The position numbers were made by a program, and so were the translations under genes. Shown here in pieces: positions 1 to 7,753 of a stretch of 23,320 bases of DNA. The notes under the pieces are model-generated. The model saw nothing but the letters and a program-made list of their open reading frames with translations. It was not told where the DNA came from and ran no database searches. Where the stretch lies: assembly GCA_026990885.1 (NCBI GenBank), contig JALXCO010000101.1:1-23320 (forward strand). The letters are read 5' to 3'. Source of the stretch: Desulfurococcales archaeon (GTDB lineage: Archaea; Thermoproteota; Thermoprotei_A; Sulfolobales; AG1). Each line of letters begins with the position of its first letter. Position 1 is the first letter of the stretch.

Positions 1-54
1 ATTTTATATAATATATAAACTTAATCTATAGACATAGTTGTGTATGCACTAGCT

Positions 55-741
55 CTATTTATATTCTCTCAAATATACCACATGTATCTCTCTACCACAT
101 TCACATAGTTCAAAACTCTTAATTGTGTAGCTTGGCGACTCGTATTTATCTCTAAAACCCTCGCCACCCACAATAGAGACGGAATCTCTACCACCAAATA
201 TATATCCAGTATAGGTTATTCTAAACTCGTCAACAAGGTCTTTTGAAACAAGGCTCCAAATAAGCTCTCCTCCACCCTCCACAAGTATCTTATCTATACC
301 TATATCTTTTAGAGCTCTAGCGACATCAGTCATGTCAAGTATGCCATTTGTGTCTCTTAGAGTTAATACATCAACACCTAAATCTCTGAATTCTTTAATT
401 TTAGCTCTATCAGCGCTTTCTCCAGTAACTATTATCGTCTTTGAGATTTTCTCCCTTATTAACCTAAGATCTTTATGTATTCTAAGCTTTCCATCAACGA
501 CAATCCTAACAGGATTCGGTCCCTGAAAGTATTTTAGCCTCAGGCTGGGGTCATCGATTAGCGCTGTATTTGCTCCGATCATTACCGCTCCAAGCTCTAG
601 TCGAGCCTTATGTAGCCTCTTCAGATCTATAGGACAGCTTAGCTCACTGAATCGAGTCTTTGAAGCTATTTTGCCATCCATCGTTGCAGTGGTAAATACC
701 ACAATATATGGGAGGTCCCTCCTAGTTTGTTTACTGTTCAC
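55..741 (-). CDS. 2,5-diamino-6-ribosylamino-pyrimidinone 5'-phosphate reductase (RibD C-terminal family)
   Basis: A 228-aa protein made only of the RibD C-terminal (dihydrofolate-reductase-like) domain, as in archaeal and fungal riboflavin synthesis, where this enzyme reduces the ribosyl side chain of the diaminopyrimidine phosphate with NADPH. Visible motifs are TTATMDGKIA near residues 18-27, GANTALIDDPSL at 57-68, NPVRIVVDGK at 76-85, VEGGGEL at 154-160 and IFGGRD at 181-186, all in the family order. There is no deaminase domain, as expected for the archaeal enzyme. I chose the GTG at 741 because GAGGTT lies 7 bases upstream (749-754). It is divergent from the UspA-like gene. The product is cytosolic. 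The family call is firm; the exact substrate is inferred from the family. Confidence 0.85.
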   Translation of the reverse strand: MNSKQTRRDLPYIVVFTTATMDGKIASKTRFSELSCPIDLKRLHKARLELGAVMIGANTALIDDPSLRLKYFQGPNPVRIVVDGKLRIHKDLRLIREKISKTIIVTGESADRAKIKEFRDLGVDVLTLRDTNGILDMTDVARALKDIGIDKILVEGGGELIWSLVSKDLVDEFRITYTGYIFGGRDSVSIVGGEGFRDKYESPSYTIKSFELCECGREIHVVYLREYK

Positions 742-822
742 AGTCGGTAACCTCGTAATAGAGTTAAATAGTTATAATACTAAAAAATCTATAATAGAAT
801 AAGCGTTTTTGGTGACTCATGC

Positions 823-1251
823 TTGTTTAGAAAGATACTTGTGGGCTATGACGGCTCTGAACACGCTAAAAAGGCCCTTAATGTTGCTATAGATCTCGCG
901 AAACAGGTAGGATCCGAGCTCCATATAATTACCGTTATTGATATTTTTTCTATCAACTCACTTATTGATGCACCTATACCCAAGGAGGTTATAGAAAATT
1001 TAACTAATAGGGCTCACGTCATAAATAAAGAGGCTGTAGAAATATCTAGCTCTAAGGGTGTTGCCAAAGTAAAATCTGTGGTTATTCAAGGAGATCCTGC
1101 GTCGATGATTGTGAAATATGCAGCTGAGAATGATATAGATCTTATAGTTATAGGTAGCAGGGGTCTGTCCACATTTAAAAGGATATTGCTAGGTAGCGTA
1201 TCTATAAGCGTGGTTAGGGATTCGAGGGTTCCTATATTAATAGTTAAGTGA
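823..1251 (+). CDS. Universal stress protein, UspA family
   Basis: A 142-aa single-domain Usp fold. It opens with FRKILVGYDGSEHAKKAL, the classic first strand and nucleotide-binding Asp, and ends with VIGSRGLSTFKRILLGSVS, which fits the G-x2-G-x9-G-(S/T) motif of ATP-binding Usp proteins; this suggests the ATP-binding subclass. The start is TTG at 823: the ATG at 819 meets a stop after three codons, and GGTGA lies at 811-815. The last 8 bases overlap the 3' end of the convergent Pcc1 gene. The stress or signalling role is inferred from the family only. Confidence 0.88.
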   Translation: MFRKILVGYDGSEHAKKALNVAIDLAKQVGSELHIITVIDIFSINSLIDAPIPKEVIENLTNRAHVINKEAVEISSSKGVAKVKSVVIQGDPASMIVKYAAENDIDLIVIGSRGLSTFKRILLGSVSISVVRDSRVPILIVK

Positions 1252-1489
1252 TGATTTCTAAAATTGACTTTACCAGGGCTAATATCTCATCCATGGTTTC
1301 TCTGCAACTTAGGATCTTTTCCTCGCTACATCTAACGGTAATAACTATAGTTTCTTTCTCTGTTTCAACATTAAGATCTATTCCACTAGGTATATCTATA
1401 TTATCAGGCTTCAATGAGTTTTCTATGGTTTTGCTTAAAGACTCGTTATCGGTGTTTATTTTAGCAGTTATCTCTAGTAGTGGCTCCAT
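1244..1489 (-). CDS. pcc1: KEOPS complex subunit Pcc1
   Basis: An 81-aa protein of typical Pcc1 size. Pcc1 is the small dimerising subunit of KEOPS, which makes the universal t6A modification at position 37 of ANN-decoding tRNAs. It shows the family pattern: an N-terminal strand (LLEITAKI), a helix with SLxKTIENSLKPDN, then strands ETIVITVRCSE and a C-terminal helix TMDEILALVKSILEI. The ATG at 1489 lies inside the end of the upstream DHH-like gene (16-base overlap), so the two are translationally coupled. Operon order with uS15 agrees with the clustering of these genes seen in archaea. Annotation relies on pattern and context because Pcc1 diverges quickly. Confidence 0.75.
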   Translation of the reverse strand: MEPLLEITAKINTDNESLSKTIENSLKPDNIDIPSGIDLNVETEKETIVITVRCSEEKILSCRETMDEILALVKSILEIIT

Positions 1490-2667
1490 AGCTTTATAGC
1501 CTCAACGTGTTTCTCCAGATCGTGAATTATTGCTAGACCTCCACCAGTTACTTCGATACTCAGCTCCATTATTTTTTCACCGATGCTGGGATTCTCTATT
1601 ATTAAAACATATTTTCCATCGATATCGTATATAGGTATTGTCCCCTTATAATGATTCAATGCCGATAATATATTGTGCACAGGCCTCACTATGCTGTATT
1701 TTAGTGAGGGGTAAATGGTCATCCTTACACCTTTAATGGATATTGTGTGGCTTCTAATCTCCTTATTTATCAGTAGCTGATCTAAATAATTTTTGATCTC
1801 GGCAAATATATTGCTGCATTTTAATGCCAGTAGAGATATTCCGGTGAACCCGGATGATATATATAGCGCTAGTGTCGATGGATCAAGAGAAGCTATAGAG
1901 CTTATACATATTGAGGCGTCATAAGGATCTATAAACGGATAGTTCTCCCCATATAGAGGCTTCAATCCTTTTTTAACTAGATCTCTGCCGATTTTTTCAT
2001 TGATAGATTTAGCTATTTCCTTAAGGACCTCTTCAGTTGATTCGCTAGTCTCATTACTGGTTGCATCGATTATATTTTTGATGCTCTCTTTTGAGAGGGG
2101 TATATATGGGTCAAGACTATTAGATAGAACATACACTAAATCAAATTCTCCTCCATACCTGTGGACCTTTAACCCGTTTTTAATGGCGATAGAATCCTCC
2201 CCAAATATGTTGCCGAGATCCTTAATATAGCGATCATCAACACCGCTCAATAAACCATTGTCAGTGTAGTGATAGAGATGGCCAACTACTGATATGCTTC
2301 TCAGATCTTTAGGTAGCTTATATATTTTACTGATACTGCTAAATACATACTCTGTTATGGAGCCCTGAGGTTTAATTACATTGCTGCTGTGTGTGCTGTG
2401 TGACGCGTTTCTAGCTATACTAATAGATCTATTACCTATAAGAACCGTGCCTATTCCAATATTGCTATATTTGGTTTCGCTATGGTCCTGAATTTCATAT
2501 ATTGAAGATATACCAATATTAACGCTATTCGCATTTAAAGCTCTAACAAGTATAGATAGGGCTATTATTGAATCTATATCTGGATTATATAGGCATTCAA
2601 CATATCCTTCCCTAATGTATTCTTCTAGATATTTATGTAGATTGCTGTCTCTACTTGAGTTATCCAA
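1474..2667 (-). CDS. Degenerate DHH-family (RecJ/Cdc45-like) protein
   Basis: A 397-aa protein with the outline of an archaeal RecJ/GAN/Cdc45-type DHH protein. Residues 26-40 (LYNPDIDSIIALSIL) match DHH motif I (h-x-D-x-D), keeping D30 and D32. Where an active enzyme carries the DHH triad there is only RNASHSTHSS at 86-95, and the motif after it (VVGHLYHYTDNGLL, 127-140) lacks the usual acidic residues. The C-terminal segment ends in TGGGLAIIHDLEKHVEAIKLW, resembling the DHHA1 substrate-binding domain. It is therefore probably not a nuclease; a Cdc45-like replication scaffold or another binding role is possible. The start is TTG at 2667; the ATG at 2671 is out of frame and stops at once. It sits between uS15 and Pcc1, as RecJ-like genes do in many archaea. 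Confidence 0.6.
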   Translation of the reverse strand: MDNSSRDSNLHKYLEEYIREGYVECLYNPDIDSIIALSILVRALNANSVNIGISSIYEIQDHSETKYSNIGIGTVLIGNRSISIARNASHSTHSSNVIKPQGSITEYVFSSISKIYKLPKDLRSISVVGHLYHYTDNGLLSGVDDRYIKDLGNIFGEDSIAIKNGLKVHRYGGEFDLVYVLSNSLDPYIPLSKESIKNIIDATSNETSESTEEVLKEIAKSINEKIGRDLVKKGLKPLYGENYPFIDPYDASICISSIASLDPSTLALYISSGFTGISLLALKCSNIFAEIKNYLDQLLINKEIRSHTISIKGVRMTIYPSLKYSIVRPVHNILSALNHYKGTIPIYDIDGKYVLIIENPSIGEKIMELSIEVTGGGLAIIHDLEKHVEAIKLWSHY

Positions 2668-2751
2668 GCATTATATCCCGTTTTTAATATAGAATTCAAA
2701 ATACTATATAACGCTATATTATTATTGAGACTCTACCTTATAATTACCGCT

Positions 2752-3222
2752 TTAGGACGATGCCATAGAAACTTGGGCAACTAGAATTCTTGCTTTCTCA
2801 GGATCATATTTCCATGATGCTGGAAGCCTACCTATTCTCTTATAGTATTTCTCTAGTCTTCTTATTTTTGATTCGATCTCCATGAGCCCACGTTTAGAAT
2901 GGAGATCTTTCGGATGCTCTTCAAGATGCCTTCTGAGATTAACGGCTCTTCTCATCAGGTTGAATAGATCTTCGGGTATTTCGATTTTCACACCGTTTTT
3001 CTCAAGGACCTTAAGCAGTTTCATCCCGAGAACGTTTCTAACACTTGGGATGCCGTATTGGTCCCTTAATATTATACCTATCATTGATGGTGGATAACCC
3101 ATCTTATATAGTTCAAGAACTATAGTTTCTATCTCTTCAGGAGTCATCCTAACCCATTTTGGGGGCCCTGCCCTAACTGGTCTTGTTGAATGCGATTTTC
3201 CCTTATCTCTCCTCCTATTCAA
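2752..3222 (-). CDS. rps15: 30S ribosomal protein uS15 (archaeal/eukaryotic type)
   Basis: A 156-aa archaeal S15 that binds 16S rRNA in the small-subunit platform. It has the basic N-terminal extension with HSTRPVRAGPPKWVRM typical of archaea and eukaryotes, then the SMIGIILRDQYGIPSV segment, the core AVNLRRHLEEHPKDLHSKRGL, and the C-terminal RLPASWKYDPEKA. The start is a TTG at 3220-3222; no in-frame ATG lies near the family start. A TATA box on this strand at 3259-3268 would place transcription start near 3237, giving a very short leader. It is the first gene of the uS15, DHH-like, Pcc1 operon. Confidence 0.95.
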   Translation of the reverse strand: MNRRRDKGKSHSTRPVRAGPPKWVRMTPEEIETIVLELYKMGYPPSMIGIILRDQYGIPSVRNVLGMKLLKVLEKNGVKIEIPEDLFNLMRRAVNLRRHLEEHPKDLHSKRGLMEIESKIRRLEKYYKRIGRLPASWKYDPEKARILVAQVSMASS

Positions 3223-3258
3223 CCCCTAATTACCCACTTATAATCATTGGTATGTAAC

Positions 3259-3268
3259 ATATATAAGA
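3259..3268 (-). promoter_or_regulatory. TATA box of the uS15 operon
   Basis: On the minus strand the sequence reads CTTATATATG, preceded by an A-rich BRE-like GAAAAT. It lies about 40 bases upstream of the TTG start of uS15. The usual 25-base TATA-to-start distance predicts a leader of about 15 nt. Confidence 0.5.
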
Positions 3269-3350
3269 TTTTCATTGGTTAAGAATTCGTGTTGTCGTCC
3301 CTAGGTTTTATTTGCTTTCTGCGGTTCTAATTGGCTCTTGTTATGTTTGA

Positions 3351-3480
3351 GAGCTCGGCCAGACAGCAGCATGATGGGGGTGGAGACGAGGAATAAGCTT
3401 AGACAAAGGCTGTCGAGTGTGAGTAGCTAGAAGCATTTTAAAGGCGTCTGGAGGAGCTGTATGCTCGAGTCCTATAGGTT
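3351..3480. other. GC-rich intergenic island, possible structured RNA or decayed gene
   Basis: By hand count 67 of these 130 bases are G or C (52%), well above the surrounding intergenic DNA. On the plus strand GCTCG (3353-3357) plus ACAGC (3363-3367) can pair with GCTGTCGAGT (3409-3418), allowing one wobble and a five-base bulge. A second small hairpin pairs GAGC (3454-3457) with GCTC (3463-3466). I found no tRNA T-arm, SRP or RNase P signature. Short protein-like fragments (VETRNKLRQRLSS in one frame, RRLEELYARVL in another) would instead fit a frameshifted gene remnant. Undecided. Confidence 0.3.
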
Positions 3481-3496
3481 GCTAGATTTATGGGTG

Positions 3497-4963
3497 TTAC
3501 TTTAGGGCCCTTCTTACTTTCTCGGAAGATATATAGCCTAATATGAGCATTAGCTGTAGAAATTCAAGTCTACCAAGATACATGGCTATAATAATGATGA
3601 CTTTAATTATAGGATCCGAATCAGGCGCTGTAATCCCTACACTTAACCCTACACAGGACATGGCGCTAGTTATCTCGAACAGTGCATCTATAAATCTATA
3701 GTTGCCTATCACCGAAAGAGCCAGGCTCAACAGAAACTGCAGAGATATATAGATGGGTATTGGAGAAAGTAGCTCCAGAAGCTCCTCAGATGTGATGGGG
3801 TGAGCGCCTATAGCTCTCCTTATAATTACTCCTGGTCGAGCAAACATTATAGCGGATCTATATGATAGCTCGTTGAATATAGCTATTACCCTAAGAAGCT
3901 TAATCCCACCAGCAGTGGAAAATGTAGCTCCACCAATCGTCATAAATAATATAATGTATGCTTTGGTTGCATCATTAACATTACTTAGGTCTGTGGGCTG
4001 GAATCCGGTGGTGGATAGTGCCGATACTACAGTAAAAATCGTCGTTAGCTCTCCACCCAGATCGGTAGTTATCGAAGGCATCATGTATAAGCTTATGATG
4101 CTCAAGAATATAATCGCTATAAGAAGCTTTAATTCGGGCGACTTAGAGAGCTCTTTGAATCTTCCTGAAAACAGTAGTATGTGGTCTCTAAAACTTATGG
4201 TTCCTAGAATCATGATTATTATTGTAGCTATAAGAATACTGTTGTTATCTACATATCTCATATACCCCTCCGACAGGTTCGACATGCCGCCTGTGGCTAT
4301 ACCTGTCATAGAGTGGTTTATAGCATCGAATATATCCATGCCAAATACAGATAATATGGCTATACCGAAAACCGTATAGGTCAGATAGATCATTAGAGCC
4401 CTTCTAGCAACATATTTTATTGATATAAATGGTGTTCGATCCCTCTCTACAGCAAAAAGCTGCTTTATGAAAACTCTCAGGCCAGGAGCGAAGGCTAGCA
4501 GAAATACAACCAGCCCAAACTCGCCAGACCACTGCATCAGTGATCTCCAAAGCTTTATACCTGTGGAAAGATCTGCCGGGTCGAATAGTGTTAGTCCAGT
4601 ACCAGTAAAGCCGCTCATAGACTCAAAAAACGAGTCGAGAAAAGATCTATTGGTCGACAAAGCTAAAGGTATGGATGATATTCCGGGTATAAGGATCCAG
4701 GCTATAGAGGAGACGCCAATAGCCTGAGTAAGGGTTAGAGATTCCATACTCCTTTTTCTCGAGATGACAGAAATCAGAAGCGATACGCTAACTACAGCAA
4801 TCGATGTATATAGAAAGAATATATATGTTTCTGAATTATTATAGTAATCTATAACTGCAGGAATAATCATAATTATGCCTAGGGCAAACGTAAGATTTGA
4901 TAGCGTGTATATTATGGTCCATATTATAATATTCCACCCATTTGATCTTCTTAACCACCACAG
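3497..4963 (-). CDS. TrkH/KtrB-type potassium uptake protein (start codon unusual)
   Basis: This is the K+-conducting membrane subunit of a Trk/Ktr system. Numbered from the first ATG (4870), the four pore loops are visible: FTGTGLT (88-94), IATGGMS (191-197), STTGF (286-290) and SCVGLS (405-410). The conserved TFSTAGGIKLLR lies at 316-327, and there are multiple hydrophobic helices between. The ATG at 4870 would cut TM1 in half: in-frame sequence upstream encodes a helix ending TFALGII just before MIIPAV, as TM1 of TrkH does in E. coli. No ATG, GTG or TTG lies between that ATG and tandem TGA stops at 4964-4969. Candidates are CTG at 4963, used here, or ATT/ATA about 3-9 bases after a GGGTGG. 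The TrkA-like partner lies nearby on the other strand. Confidence 0.88.
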   Translation of the reverse strand: MWWLRRSNGWNIIIWTIIYTLSNLTFALGIIMIIPAVIDYYNNSETYIFFLYTSIAVVSVSLLISVISRKRSMESLTLTQAIGVSSIAWILIPGISSIPLALSTNRSFLDSFFESMSGFTGTGLTLFDPADLSTGIKLWRSLMQWSGEFGLVVFLLAFAPGLRVFIKQLFAVERDRTPFISIKYVARRALMIYLTYTVFGIAILSVFGMDIFDAINHSMTGIATGGMSNLSEGYMRYVDNNSILIATIIIMILGTISFRDHILLFSGRFKELSKSPELKLLIAIIFLSIISLYMMPSITTDLGGELTTIFTVVSALSTTGFQPTDLSNVNDATKAYIILFMTIGGATFSTAGGIKLLRVIAIFNELSYRSAIMFARPGVIIRRAIGAHPITSEELLELLSPIPIYISLQFLLSLALSVIGNYRFIDALFEITSAMSCVGLSVGITAPDSDPIIKVIIIIAMYLGRLEFLQLMLILGYISSEKVRRALK

Positions 4964-5002
4964 TCATCAATCAAATATAGAATGGAATAATACAGCTTTA
5001 AC

Positions 5003-5815
5003 CTATGTCTCAACTTTCACCTCGATAACACGTTCACCAAGCTTCGAGTCCAGATGAGTTAATATCTCGTTGATTTCTCTATTTGATGGGATAATAAATC
5101 TGGAAGGTATTTTAACTAATAGAACCAAGATCTCAGAGGTGTAAGCTAGGAGCCTTATTTGTGATCCGTTGGAAAGCCCCTTGTCTCTTAAATAATCCTC
5201 TACAATGGCTTCAAATTGTGCCAGTTCGTCCCTAATGGGTATGCCTAGTCTCCGGATCTTAAGATACATTTCAAATTCATGTCTCGGCTCCTTAACTATC
5301 GACATATGTTTTAGCAATGGCAGGATCGGAATCTCAATAATGCTTCCGTCGTATCTCTCTATAGATACCTTAAAATAATTAACCTTTCTTATGACACCAC
5401 TGATCTCTGGATTCAGATCTGTTATCTTTATGTATTTACCGGGTACAAGCAGGTTAGATGATTCTGCACCCAAATAAGCGCTATAGGACAGTATGGGATA
5501 GATCATTAATATAGCTATGATAATTATGATCCCTATTGATGTATATAGGAGGATTGGATTCTGGGTAACAATGAAAACGCCTACAACTATCAAGACAAGC
5601 AGTAAAACAACGTCTATAGGTGCCATTAATTTTGATGCTATATCCTTGCTAACGATCTTTCCATGGATCATACCCCTCAAAATGAATTTAGCCGCGATAT
5701 AAATTATTACTATTGTCATTACGAGGATCAATATAGATGATAAGGGTTCATAGGCTCCTTGGAACACGCTGGCTATCAAGTCAAGGATGCTTGCGGCGGA
5801 ATCATGCTCAGACAC
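5003..5815 (-). CDS. Small MscS-like mechanosensitive channel family protein
   Basis: A 270-aa membrane protein with three hydrophobic segments (about 26-46, 66-84 and 88-113). These are followed by a beta domain typical of MscS proteins: LVPGKYIKITDLNPEISGVI (residues 123-142), then FKVSIERYDGSIIEIPILPLL. The soluble C-terminal part has an alpha/beta pattern. The family acts as osmotic release valves in the cytoplasmic membrane. The start is GTG at 5815 with GGGAG 8 bases upstream (5824-5828); the in-gene ATG near it is out of frame. A TATA-like stretch lies around 5850-5865. Sitting between TrkH and TrkA genes, it fits an osmotic/K+ control module. Length and topology are at the small end for MscS, so channel function is inferred. 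Confidence 0.65.
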   Translation of the reverse strand: MSEHDSAASILDLIASVFQGAYEPLSSILILVMTIVIIYIAAKFILRGMIHGKIVSKDIASKLMAPIDVVLLLVLIVVGVFIVTQNPILLYTSIGIIIIIAILMIYPILSYSAYLGAESSNLLVPGKYIKITDLNPEISGVIRKVNYFKVSIERYDGSIIEIPILPLLKHMSIVKEPRHEFEMYLKIRRLGIPIRDELAQFEAIVEDYLRDKGLSNGSQIRLLAYTSEILVLLVKIPSRFIIPSNREINEILTHLDSKLGERVIEVKVET

Positions 5816-5940
5816 TAGCTATACTCCCAATTTTAGGTTATGGGTAGAAGGGTTATATAATAATTTCTATGCATCAGTTCATAACAATTACAAAGCGCCG
5901 ATAGCTAAGATCCGTAAGCCCTATCTGGTAATGCAGACTT

Positions 5941-5954
5941 AAATATTAATATTT
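5941..5954. promoter_or_regulatory. Perfect 14-bp AT palindrome upstream of trkA-like gene
   Basis: AAATATTAATATTT reads the same on both strands. It lies in the divergent region between the MscS-like and TrkA-like genes, just before TATA-like TTTAAAG/TTTATAG sequences at 5952-5965. It could be an operator, but such AT palindromes also arise by chance in AT-rich DNA. Confidence 0.25.
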
Positions 5955-6027
5955 AAAGGTTTATAGATAGAATTGGAATACTCAAATCAAGCAACGGGCT
6001 TCCCCATGGCAATAGGTGAGAAAATAG

Positions 6028-6705
6028 ATGCGAGTTATGCTTGTAGGATTGGGTCATGTAGGTAGGATCATAGTAGAGCAGTTAGTCATGAATGATCATG
6101 AGGTTATTGTAGTAGATAAAAACCCCGATATAGTTAGAGAGATCTCTAATAAGCTTGATGTTGTTGGTATAGCTCGCGACGCTACAAACCCCGATCTATA
6201 TGATGAGGTGGACATAAAATCGCTCGATGCAGTAATAGCTCTAACGAATCAAGACTATGCGAACCTCTACATATTAATGGTGGCCAAAATGTATGGTGTC
6301 CCAATAAGAATAGCTAGGGTACATGGCGAGAAAACAGCTAAAATGGTCACGCAAATGGAGTTGGGTGTGCCGGTCAACGAATCGGAGATTGTGGCCGAGC
6401 ACATATATTCAACTATACTTTCGGAAATGAAGTCAGGTATGAAATCATATATAGAGTTAAATAGCGAAACAGAGGATGAGAACCCAATAACACTGATCGT
6501 TGTCGAAATCGAGCCCTACGACAAGTCAGTTGGAAAATCACCCCTGGATTTAAAGATAAATTCGCGTGAATCAAAGATACTGCTTGTCGTAAGAGAGGAT
6601 TCAATGTACGAGCCCCACAAATTGGACGAGCTACAGCCAGGCGACCGGCTAGTTATAATAACTAGAAAAAGCGACATAGATGAGCTTCTCTCCATAATAA
6701 AATAG
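6028..6705 (+). CDS. TrkA/KtrA-like potassium transport regulatory subunit (RCK domains)
   Basis: A 225-aa soluble protein with one RCK_N Rossmann domain followed by an RCK_C domain, the arrangement of KtrA. The dinucleotide motif is GLGHVG at residues 7-12, followed by VIVVDKNP with the ribose-binding Asp at 30. The RCK_C part begins near residue 150 (NPITLIVVEIEP) and ends with LQPGDRLVIITRKSDIDEL. Such subunits form octameric rings that gate TrkH/KtrB in response to bound nucleotide. The ATG at 6028 follows GGTGAG (6015-6020). Two minus-strand ion-transport genes lie upstream, one of them TrkH, the probable partner. Confidence 0.9.
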   Translation: MRVMLVGLGHVGRIIVEQLVMNDHEVIVVDKNPDIVREISNKLDVVGIARDATNPDLYDEVDIKSLDAVIALTNQDYANLYILMVAKMYGVPIRIARVHGEKTAKMVTQMELGVPVNESEIVAEHIYSTILSEMKSGMKSYIELNSETEDENPITLIVVEIEPYDKSVGKSPLDLKINSRESKILLVVREDSMYEPHKLDELQPGDRLVIITRKSDIDELLSIIK

Positions 6706-6738
6706 CTGGGTTAATAAAGTATATGCAGGAATGATTAT

Positions 6739-7719
6739 ATGGAGCTATATGTAGGTGTGGATGTAGGGGCTACCTATATAAGAATTGGTGTTGTTGATGG
6801 CAAAGGAGAAGTGATATATAGAGTGAAGCATACTTACCCGCTGAATGCAAATGAGTATACTGTATCTAGCCTTATCATATCCTTCTATAAGGAGGTTACC
6901 AATAAATATGGAAAGATACAGGGGCTAGGTATAGGAGCTATTGGACCTCTCGATCTGGGAAGCGGCAATATAGTGAACACCCCCAATGCTCCAGTAAAGA
7001 ACCATATACTAGCAAAACCTATAGTTAATAGCTTAAAGATACCTGTATATCTGGTTAATGATGCCGTAGCCAGTGCGTGGGGAGAGTATATTTTTTTCTA
7101 TAGGAAAAATATAGAGAATCTGGTATATATCACTATAAGCTCGGGTATAGGTGGAGGAGCTATAGTTGATTCAAACCTCCTTATAGGTAAAGACGGTAAT
7201 GCGCATGAAATAGGCCACATAGTTGTTGACTATACCGGGCAATACAGGTGTGGTTGTGGTGGATTAGGCCACTGGGAGGGTATAGCTTCAGGAAGCAGGA
7301 TTGTTTCTAACTTCAACAGGTTTATCCATGGAAAGAAAGTACCAAAGCAGATGGCTGATAGATACAAGATAAAGATGCCGGAAGAGATTTTTAAGTTATA
7401 CAGGGAGAACGATCCTATAGCCCTAGAGTTTATAGATAACGTCATTCTTAGATCCTGTACTGCCGGCATAGCTTCTGTAGCCAACGTATATGATCCAGAG
7501 ATCATAGTTGTTGGAGGTTCGGTAGCAACCAGCAACTGGGATATATTTAAAAAATACATTGACGACAACATCGATAAATACCTAATTGTTGGAAGACCCA
7601 AGATAGAGAAAACACACTTCGGCGACAATGTTGGGGTGGTGGGTGCTGCCGCATTAGCTGTTGAGACACCGGTTAAAGTAAAAAAATACTCCGAGCTATA
7701 TATGAGGCGATACCTATAA
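6739..7719 (+). CDS. ROK-family ATP-dependent sugar kinase (glucokinase/hexokinase)
   Basis: A 326-aa ROK kinase, the type that phosphorylates glucose with ATP in many crenarchaea. It shows the phosphate-binding VGVDVGATYIRIGVVD (5-20), the catalytic Asp in VNDAVASAWGEY (D108), the glycine-rich ISSGIGGGAIVD and the zinc region HEIGH (156-160) followed by CGCGGLGHWE (171-180). The third cysteine of the usual CxCGxxGCxE motif is a histidine (H178). A C-terminal VANVYDPEIIVVGGSV motif completes the fold. The ATG at 6739 has AGGA a few bases upstream. It is 35 bases from the flavoprotein gene, so co-transcription is likely. Sugar specificity cannot be read from sequence. Confidence 0.88.
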   Translation: MELYVGVDVGATYIRIGVVDGKGEVIYRVKHTYPLNANEYTVSSLIISFYKEVTNKYGKIQGLGIGAIGPLDLGSGNIVNTPNAPVKNHILAKPIVNSLKIPVYLVNDAVASAWGEYIFFYRKNIENLVYITISSGIGGGAIVDSNLLIGKDGNAHEIGHIVVDYTGQYRCGCGGLGHWEGIASGSRIVSNFNRFIHGKKVPKQMADRYKIKMPEEIFKLYRENDPIALEFIDNVILRSCTAGIASVANVYDPEIIVVGGSVATSNWDIFKKYIDDNIDKYLIVGRPKIEKTHFGDNVGVVGAAALAVETPVKVKKYSELYMRRYL

Positions 7720-7753
7720 GCAGAAGCAACAGAATAGTAGGGTGGTTTCAGCT

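Noticed and set aside
5897..5940. GC-richer patch in the MscS-TrkA gap as a possible tRNA remnant
   Set aside because: No T-arm, anticodon arm or acceptor stem could be paired; too short and unstructured to call.
7230..7628. 132-codon open frame on the minus strand inside the ROK kinase gene
   Set aside because: It lies wholly inside a well-supported gene, has no family resemblance, and its composition reflects the antisense of conserved kinase motifs.
7742..7753. GTG at 7742 as start of the CrtI-like flavoprotein
   Set aside because: The GGTGG ribosome site overlaps this codon and is correctly spaced for the ATG at 7754, which directly precedes the FAD motif.
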